From positions 1 to 27,372 of the forward strand of contig JAEWYP010000048.1 of the NCBI GenBank assembly GCA_023395615.1: DNA of 27,372 nucleotides, in the 5' to 3' direction. Below, piece after piece: positions 23,195 to 27,372 of the stretch; positions within the stretch are counted from its first letter, which is position 1, and every line of letters starts with the position of its first letter. The position numbers were made by a program, and so were the translations under genes. Source of the stretch: Bacillota bacterium (GTDB taxonomy: Bacteria; Bacillota; Clostridia; Christensenellales; Aristaeellaceae). A model generated the notes under the pieces. That model was not told where the DNA came from and did not search any database. It saw only the letters and a list, made by a program, of their open reading frames with translations.

Positions 23195-24682
23195 GTGGCA
23201 GAACACCGCCCGTGGATGCGATTGGCCCAGCGGTTGTTTACCCCGGCGGAGCAGACGCTGCTTACGCCGTATCTTTGCGATGTGCGCGCACGGATCGACC
23301 TGCACGAGCGTTTTACCGTGCCCCTGATGGACGACCATATCCGCGCCCTGCGCTGGTATGTTGACCACGGTCTGCCACTTACCGACGCGATGAAACGGCT
23401 GGACCCCGTACAGCTGGGGGATTTTTACCTGCGGGAGCGCACGACGTGGTACCCGCTGGATACGGCAGCCAAGGTATACCCGCTCAGTATGGGATTAAAG
23501 CGGATGATGATGTTTCGTATGTCATTTTACTTAAAATCTCTGGTTGAGCCGGAACTGCTGCAAATGGCGCTGGTCTATACCATGCGGCGGTTTCCCTACT
23601 TCGCCACCACCATCAAGTGCGGGCTTTTCTGGCATTATATCGACAGCGCCATGCGCCGTTTCGCTGTGCAGCCGGAAACCAAACGCCCCTGCACACCCAT
23701 CCGCTTAAACGCGGTCAGCTCGCCCACCTTTCGGGTGGTGTGGTACCAGAACCGTGTCAGCGTGGAGTTTTTTCACGTACTCACGGACGGCACCGGCGGG
23801 ATGATCTTTCTGCGTACGCTACTGCATACTTATCTGCGGCTGCTTGGCAACGACCTGCCCGCGGAAGAGGGCATCTTCCGCCTGGACGAGCCCCCAAACC
23901 CGCGGGAATGGGCGGACGATTTTCCCATGGCGGACGAAAGCCCCTCCCCGGAGGGTTTCGGCGACAAGACCGCCCTCCAGCTGCGCGGCCTGCCAACGCT
24001 GGAGCAGCCCAGCCGCGTGCTGCATATGAATATCTCCACGTCGGAACTGCGTAAAAAGGCGAAAGAACGGAACGTAACCGTTACGACCCTGTTGCTGGGC
24101 TGCCTGATGATGGCCGCCAAAGCCGCCGCGGAACCACACGGCGGGAAAAAGAAAATCCAGGTGCAGCTGCCCGCGAACATGCGCCGGTATTATCCGTCGC
24201 GAACGCTTCGCAACTTCAGCATGTACTGCTCCATTCGCCTGCATCCGGTGGAAATAACGTCGCTTGCCGATATCCTGCCCAAAATTTCCGCGCAGGTCGC
24301 CTCGGGCACCGGCAAGGAAGCGCTGGATCGCACCATGACCCTTTCCCGCAAGCTGGTGCGCTATCTAAGCTGGATTCCGCTGATCGTGAAACGCCCGATT
24401 GCCTACCTGCTGTACGGCAGGCTGAGCGACGGGGTTTTCACCACGACGTTCTCCAACCTGGGGGAAGTGAAATTACCCGCCGAAATGCGCCCCTTTGTGG
24501 AAAAGTTTGATTTCGTGCTCGGCCCCCCGATCCGCAACCGCGCCAACTGCTCGCTTTGCAGCTACGGCGACCGGGCGGTGTTTACCATCGTTAAAACCAC
24601 CGCGCTGCCGGTGTTCGAAAACGCGTTTTACGCCCAGCTGGTGCGGTTGGGGCTGGAACCCTATGTGGAGGGCACGTCCTGA
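23195..24682 (+). CDS. Alcohol acetyltransferase-like (condensation/CAT superfamily) acyltransferase
   Basis: This is a 495-residue member of the HxxxDG acyltransferase superfamily, which includes chloramphenicol acetyltransferase, condensation domains and fungal-type alcohol acetyltransferases. The catalytic motif HVLTDG is at 194-199. The typical opening of the family, WYPLDTAAKVYP, begins near residue 85. Residues 1-84 are therefore an N-terminal extension, helical-looking, which I do not recognise. A DFxFG-like structural motif is seen as FDFVLGPP near the C-terminus. The start is GTG at 23195, with AAGGAGG at 6-nt spacing; the longer frame lacks a site. The acceptor is likely an alcohol or sugar hydroxyl on the glycan or lipid made by the neighbouring genes. 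Confidence 0.82.
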   Translation: MAEHRPWMRLAQRLFTPAEQTLLTPYLCDVRARIDLHERFTVPLMDDHIRALRWYVDHGLPLTDAMKRLDPVQLGDFYLRERTTWYPLDTAAKVYPLSMGLKRMMMFRMSFYLKSLVEPELLQMALVYTMRRFPYFATTIKCGLFWHYIDSAMRRFAVQPETKRPCTPIRLNAVSSPTFRVVWYQNRVSVEFFHVLTDGTGGMIFLRTLLHTYLRLLGNDLPAEEGIFRLDEPPNPREWADDFPMADESPSPEGFGDKTALQLRGLPTLEQPSRVLHMNISTSELRKKAKERNVTVTTLLLGCLMMAAKAAAEPHGGKKKIQVQLPANMRRYYPSRTLRNFSMYCSIRLHPVEITSLADILPKISAQVASGTGKEALDRTMTLSRKLVRYLSWIPLIVKRPIAYLLYGRLSDGVFTTTFSNLGEVKLPAEMRPFVEKFDFVLGPPIRNRANCSLCSYGDRAVFTIVKTTALPVFENAFYAQLVRLGLEPYVEGTS

Positions 24683-24708
24683 CGGGAAACGCCGGAAAGG
24701 AGCCGCGT

Positions 24709-25293
24709 ATGTCGATTATGCCCATGCAGGTACACATTACCTACCCGGAGCAGGCGCCGCACAACTTTTGGCGGCGCAACCGCCGGGAGCTGATGCGCGC
24801 GCTGTTCGTATACGTTGGGTACGGCTGTCTGCTGATGAACCTGCTGTACGGCGGCAGGCTCTGGTCGCTGGCGGCCATCGGCGGCCTGGCTGTATTGTGG
24901 GTCACATTTTTCTATCGACCGCTGGTGGAAAATACGGTGATTAAGAAAATTACAGACGTGGGTATTTCCGTATGCCTGTACCTGTTTTTATTGGACGGGG
25001 TATTCGGCGGCGGCTGGAGCAGCTTCGTAGCGCCGATTGTGTTGTTTTCTGACCTGATCGTGGCCGGAGCCTATTTTCTGGCTTTTTTTAAAAAAGAAAA
25101 ACGGAATTTCCTCCCGCTGTTTGAGCTGGCCTCGGCAGGGCTTATCGCCATTTTCTGCGGGCTGGTTGGTTGGAACCGGCTGGACTGGCCGCTGTTCGTG
25201 GTGGGTGGGGTCAGCCTGGCGCTGGTGCTGCTGACCGTAATTTTGCACCACGAAGCAATCCGGCTGGAGTTTCAGAAGAAAATCCACCGGTAA
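24709..25293 (+). CDS. DUF6320-like integral membrane protein
   Basis: This 194-residue membrane protein has about six predicted helices (roughly 29-50, 53-70, 82-103, 109-128, 138-156 and 160-180) with short basic loops and a basic tail (EFQKKIHR). It resembles DUF6320 proteins, which I recall as partners of alcohol acetyltransferase-like genes in Clostridia. As I remember them, many carry an N-terminal zinc ribbon; here the N-terminus (MSIMPMQVHITYPEQ) has no cysteine pair. The ATG follows AAAGGAG, and the gene starts 26 nt after the acyltransferase. It may anchor, present or feed acyl donor to the acyltransferase (inference). The family assignment rests on memory of the pattern. Confidence 0.65.
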   Translation: MSIMPMQVHITYPEQAPHNFWRRNRRELMRALFVYVGYGCLLMNLLYGGRLWSLAAIGGLAVLWVTFFYRPLVENTVIKKITDVGISVCLYLFLLDGVFGGGWSSFVAPIVLFSDLIVAGAYFLAFFKKEKRNFLPLFELASAGLIAIFCGLVGWNRLDWPLFVVGGVSLALVLLTVILHHEAIRLEFQKKIHR

Positions 25294-25532
25294 GGCTATG
25301 GGTAGTAAAAACCGAAATGGCTCGTACACGGAACCGGATTGGCAGAAGAACCGCCTTACCCCTTAGCGAAACCGCTGACAAACCTCTTGCAGGCCGCCAA
25401 CCGCGGCTTGTTTAAAAAAGGTTTAGATGCCAGGAAGCGAGGGTGGCACGGGGCTAAGCTTACTCGTTCGAACGGGATGCCCCTTGCCATCCCGTAGCTG
25501 ACAACACAGACTGGCCTTTGTAAGCAAGTTGA
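25294..25532. other. Gap after the glycan operon without a recognised gene
   Basis: Short frames exist on both strands, but none has a ribosome binding site or recognisable product. Besides the hairpin above, ACGGGATG (25472-25479) and CATCCCGT (25488-25495) form a perfect 8-bp stem. A GTTCGAAC string resembles a tRNA T-loop, but no T-stem or acceptor pairs with it. The region might be a 3' untranslated RNA or an intergenic repeat. Confidence 0.45.
25390..25413 (+). terminator. Weak terminator-like hairpin after the glycan operon
   Basis: CAGGCCGC (25390-25397) pairs with GCGGCTTG (25403-25410) around CAACC, 8 bp with one G-U pair, followed by only three T residues. It lies 97 nt after the DUF6320-like stop. 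The stronger bidirectional terminator lies further downstream. Confidence 0.4.
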
Positions 25533-25570
25533 CAAAACCGCCGCGGTGCTTTTGCACCGCGGCGGTTTTG
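25533..25570. terminator. Bidirectional intrinsic terminator
   Basis: A perfect 17-bp inverted repeat (CAAAACCGCCGCGGTGC and its complement) with a TTTT loop ends in A and T runs on both sides. It can therefore stop transcription from either direction. It serves the plus-strand glycan operon and lies 6 nt beyond the stop of the small minus-strand gene. Confidence 0.9.
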
Positions 25571-25576
25571 CCATTG

Positions 25577-25699
25577 TTAAGCCTTGCCCTTGGTATCTTT
25601 TCCGAGGGACGGCTTTGCGCCGTTGGAGGTCGGAACAGGTTTGCCATCCTTGCCTGCTACCGGCTTTTTGGAAGCCTCAGGACTGTTGTTCGTCTTCAT
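25577..25699 (-). CDS. Small lysine-rich protein, 40 residues, unknown
   Basis: An ATG at 25699 follows AAAGGAGGG at about 6-nt spacing, one of the best ribosome binding sites in the window, and opens a 40-codon frame ending 6 nt before the strong terminator. The peptide (MKTNNSPEASKKPVAGKDG... ending DTKGKA) has 9 Lys and only 3 acidic residues. It is rich in Gly, Pro, Ser and Thr, and has no Cys, aromatic residue, signal peptide or membrane helix, so it should be disordered and basic. I recognise no family. It starts 105 nt after the EamA-type gene on the same strand, possibly with its own weak promoter (TATAAC at 25755-25760). The combination of strong initiation signal and immediate terminator makes a real gene likely. 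Confidence 0.6.
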   Translation of the reverse strand: MKTNNSPEASKKPVAGKDGKPVPTSNGAKPSLGKDTKGKA

Positions 25700-25804
25700 G
25701 CCAAACCCTCCTTTGTGATGGCGGAGAGGTAACCCCCTCAACATTCACAGACACGTTATAGTTTCGTATCGTGACGTTTGGGTGAAAGCAGGATGACAGA
25801 ACTG

Positions 25805-26752
25805 TTAACATTCGCGAGGGCGAATCGTCTCCGTGCCACGTCTTCGGGCAGGCAGTTGGGCCAGCACGATGCCGCACAACATCAGCCCGCAGCCTAATAA
25901 TTCTCTGGCGGACAGCAGTTCGCCCAGGATCGCCCACTGCGCCAGTACTGCAAACACGCTTTCCAGGCTCATCAGCAGCGACGCGACGGTGGGGTTGGTA
26001 TCCCTTTGGGCGATCATCTGCAAAGTATATCCCAGCCCGCCGCTTAACACCCCCGCGTACAACAGCGGAATCCACCCTTTTTCCAGCTCCGCAAGCGTCG
26101 GGTGCTCGGTTGCCAGCATCATAATTCCACACAGGATTGACGTGACCAGAAATTGCAGGCAGCTCATGCGCACGCAGTCAGTACGGGGAGAAAAATGGTC
26201 GATCAGCAGAATATGCACGGTAAAAGCGACCGCACACAGCAACAACTCAACATCCCCCGGGCCGATAGAAAGCGTATCCGTGACGCACAGTAGAAAAAGC
26301 CCCGCCGTGCACAGGCCGACCGCCAGCCATACAATCCGCCGGACCGGGCGGCGAAACAGCAACCCGCTTAACGGCACCAGCACGATATACAGCGCCGTGA
26401 CAAAGCCGGCCTTGCCCGCCGAAGTGGCTTTGATGCCAAATTGCTGCAGGCTGGTGCCAAAAAACAACGCTACGCCGCAACACACGCCGCCAAGCAGCAG
26501 CGTGCGCCGCTGCGCGGGGGTCATCTGCCGGAAAGTGCGCCCGGCGTTTTCCGCCCGGCCGCTGCGGCGACGCTCCAGCGCGTCCAGCAGACGGATGCAG
26601 GGTAGCAGTACCAGCGCCGCCACCAGCGTACGCGCAGCGTTAAAGGTGAAGGGCGACATGGAATCCATCGCCACATCCTGCGCCACAAAGGCCGCGCCCC
26701 AGATGGCTGCGGTCAGCAATAAAAGCAGATTGGCACGTAACGACCTGTTCAA
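25805..26752 (-). CDS. EamA/DMT family transporter
   Basis: This 315-residue inner-membrane protein belongs to the drug/metabolite transporter superfamily. It shows two EamA repeats with about ten helices. The first repeat starts LLLLLTAAIWGAAFVAQDVAMD, abbreviated here to residues 9-30, and contains FGIKATSAGKAGFVTALYIVLVPL in residues 105-128. The second covers about 165-300 with SLLMSLESVFAVLAQW and GCGLMLCGIVLAQL. These proteins usually export amino acids or small metabolites; the substrate is unknown. The start is a TTG at 26752 with GGGAG 8 nt upstream; no ATG fits. It is 91 nt after rpiB on the same strand, beyond a hairpin terminator. Confidence 0.92.
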   Translation of the reverse strand: MNRSLRANLLLLLTAAIWGAAFVAQDVAMDSMSPFTFNAARTLVAALVLLPCIRLLDALERRRSGRAENAGRTFRQMTPAQRRTLLLGGVCCGVALFFGTSLQQFGIKATSAGKAGFVTALYIVLVPLSGLLFRRPVRRIVWLAVGLCTAGLFLLCVTDTLSIGPGDVELLLCAVAFTVHILLIDHFSPRTDCVRMSCLQFLVTSILCGIMMLATEHPTLAELEKGWIPLLYAGVLSGGLGYTLQMIAQRDTNPTVASLLMSLESVFAVLAQWAILGELLSARELLGCGLMLCGIVLAQLPARRRGTETIRPREC

Positions 26753-26790
26753 ATCGGTTCACTCCCACAGGCGGTAAACAAACGCGAAGG

Positions 26791-26814
26791 AAAAGGCGCG
26801 TTTTCGACGCGCCT
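26791..26814 (-). terminator. Intrinsic terminator after rpiB
   Basis: On the minus strand an 8-bp stem (AGGCGCGT with ACGCGCCT) and a 5-nt loop is followed by TTTTCC. It lies 30 nt after the rpiB stop and 38 nt before the EamA-type start. No promoter is visible in between, so some readthrough probably supplies the transporter gene. Confidence 0.7.
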
Positions 26815-26843
26815 CAACCGATCCCTTTTACCGCGAGGATTAT

Positions 26844-27296
26844 TTACGGCAGCAGCGTGCCGCCCTGATCCAGCGTCGTGATCTGCCCTACGCGGCGGGC
26901 GTGGCGGTCGCCGTCGAACCGGGAGGTAAGCCAGGTGCGAACGATCATTTTGGCCAGTTCGCTGCCCACCACCCGCGCCCCCAGCGCCAGCATGTTGGCA
27001 TTGTTATGCTCCCGGCTCATTTTGGCGGAATAGCAATCCGAGCAGATCGCGCAGCGCACACCGCGCACCTTGTTGGCGGCAATACCGATGCCAATGCCCG
27101 TGCCGCACATGATAATCCCCAGTTCACATTCGCCGGAGGCCACAGCGCGGGCGGCAATTTCCCCGTACTTTGGGTAATCCACACTATCGTGAGAGTTGGT
27201 ACCCAGGTCTTTGTATGGGAGGCCCATCTCCTCCAAAACAGCGATGACATGAGGTTTCAGGTCAAATCCGGCGTGGTCGCAGGCGATGGCGATCAT
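26844..27296 (-). CDS. rpiB: Ribose 5-phosphate isomerase B
   Basis: RpiB interconverts ribose 5-phosphate and ribulose 5-phosphate in the pentose phosphate pathway, and some members also act on allose or galactose phosphates. The 150-residue protein has ACDHAGF at the start (5-11), the proton-transfer Cys64 in MCGTGIGIGIAANK, the HNNANMLALGAR segment (96-107) with phosphate- and substrate-binding residues, and a normal C-terminus. The ATG follows AAAGGAAG at 9-nt spacing. It has its own promoter with TATAAT at the right edge of the window. It could be RpiB or the related LacAB type, but a single gene with CGTGIG favours RpiB. Confidence 0.96.
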   Translation of the reverse strand: MIAIACDHAGFDLKPHVIAVLEEMGLPYKDLGTNSHDSVDYPKYGEIAARAVASGECELGIIMCGTGIGIGIAANKVRGVRCAICSDCYSAKMSREHNNANMLALGARVVGSELAKMIVRTWLTSRFDGDRHARRVGQITTLDQGGTLLP

Positions 27297-27321
27297 GGCG
27301 CAGCGCTTCCTTTCCGAGTAT

Positions 27322-27339
27322 GAAACGTAAAACCGTTTC
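27322..27339. promoter_or_regulatory. Possible operator in the rpiB leader
   Basis: GAAACG and CGTTTC form a 6-bp inverted repeat spaced by 6 nt, located just downstream of the predicted transcription start. It resembles a half-site pair for a dimeric regulator or a small hairpin. No specific factor can be named. Confidence 0.35.
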
Positions 27340-27354
27340 GTGTTTTTGCCCCTT

Positions 27355-27363
27355 ATTATAGCA
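27355..27363 (-). promoter_or_regulatory. Extended -10 element of the rpiB promoter
   Basis: On the minus strand TGCTATAAT forms a perfect TATAAT with a TGn extension. The -35 element would fall beyond the window edge. The leader to the rpiB ATG is about 50 nt. Confidence 0.7.
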
Positions 27364-27372
27364 TGCCGGACC

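Noticed and set aside
25456..25500. GTTCGAAC string resembling a tRNA T-loop
   Set aside because: The flanking bases do not form a T-stem, and no anticodon arm or acceptor stem can be drawn.
1..27372. CRISPR arrays, insertion sequences, rRNA genes
   Set aside because: No regularly spaced repeats, transposase motifs or rRNA-like sequence were seen on reading.

Overview
The window looks like chromosome from a GC-rich member of the Bacillota, class Clostridia, probably an uncultured gut lineage. The evidence is a ylxM-ffh-rpsP-khpA-rimM-trmD block, strong AAGGAGG-type ribosome binding sites, sigma-A promoters of TTGACA-17-TATAAT type, and SurE, BaiN-like, PF04020 and RpiR-type genes typical of this group. 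I see no phage, transposon, CRISPR array, tRNA or rRNA. The genus cannot be fixed from the sequence alone.

Region 1 (1-7905, minus strand) is one catabolic and uptake operon, read right to left from a near-consensus promoter at 7877-7905. It encodes a family 5 solute-binding protein, two Dpp/Opp-type permeases, two Dpp/Opp-type ATPases, two closely related creatininase-family amidohydrolases, and an M42 metallo-aminopeptidase cut by the left edge. Start and stop codons are tightly coupled, apart from a strong hairpin between the binding-protein gene and the rest. The genes suggest import of a peptide or cyclic amide followed by hydrolysis inside the cell. The 740-nt divergent intergenic region (7812-8549) is AT-rich on the left and GC-rich on the right and carries promoters and unexplained repeats.

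Region 2 (8478-12342, plus strand) is the SRP, ribosome and tRNA-modification operon ylxM-ffh-rpsP-khpA-rimM-trmD. A 240-nt gap between khpA and rimM can fold into a nested RNA structure. rplS, often found after trmD, is absent. Region 3 (12466-19171, plus strand) is a run of housekeeping and orphan genes: a small membrane protein, a PF04020 holin-like protein, surE, an RpiR-family regulator, a BaiN/HI0933-type flavoprotein, a DEDDh exonuclease with a C-terminal Cys/His pair, and a nucleoside kinase with a tRNA-synthetase-like N-terminus.

Region 4 (19168-25293, plus strand) is the most interesting. It is a five-gene envelope-glycan module with its own strong promoter: a processive membrane glycosyltransferase, UDP-galactopyranose mutase, a second family 2 glycosyltransferase, an HxxxDG acyltransferase with an extra N-terminal segment, and a DUF6320-like six-helix membrane protein. 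Together they suggest an acylated, galactofuranose-containing glycan or glycolipid. A possible 58-codon ORF lies between the first two genes.

Region 5 (25533-27363, minus strand) has rpiB and an EamA-type exporter, then an unannotated 40-residue lysine-rich small gene with a very strong ribosome binding site. That gene ends 6 nt before a perfect 17-bp hairpin that can terminate transcription from both sides.
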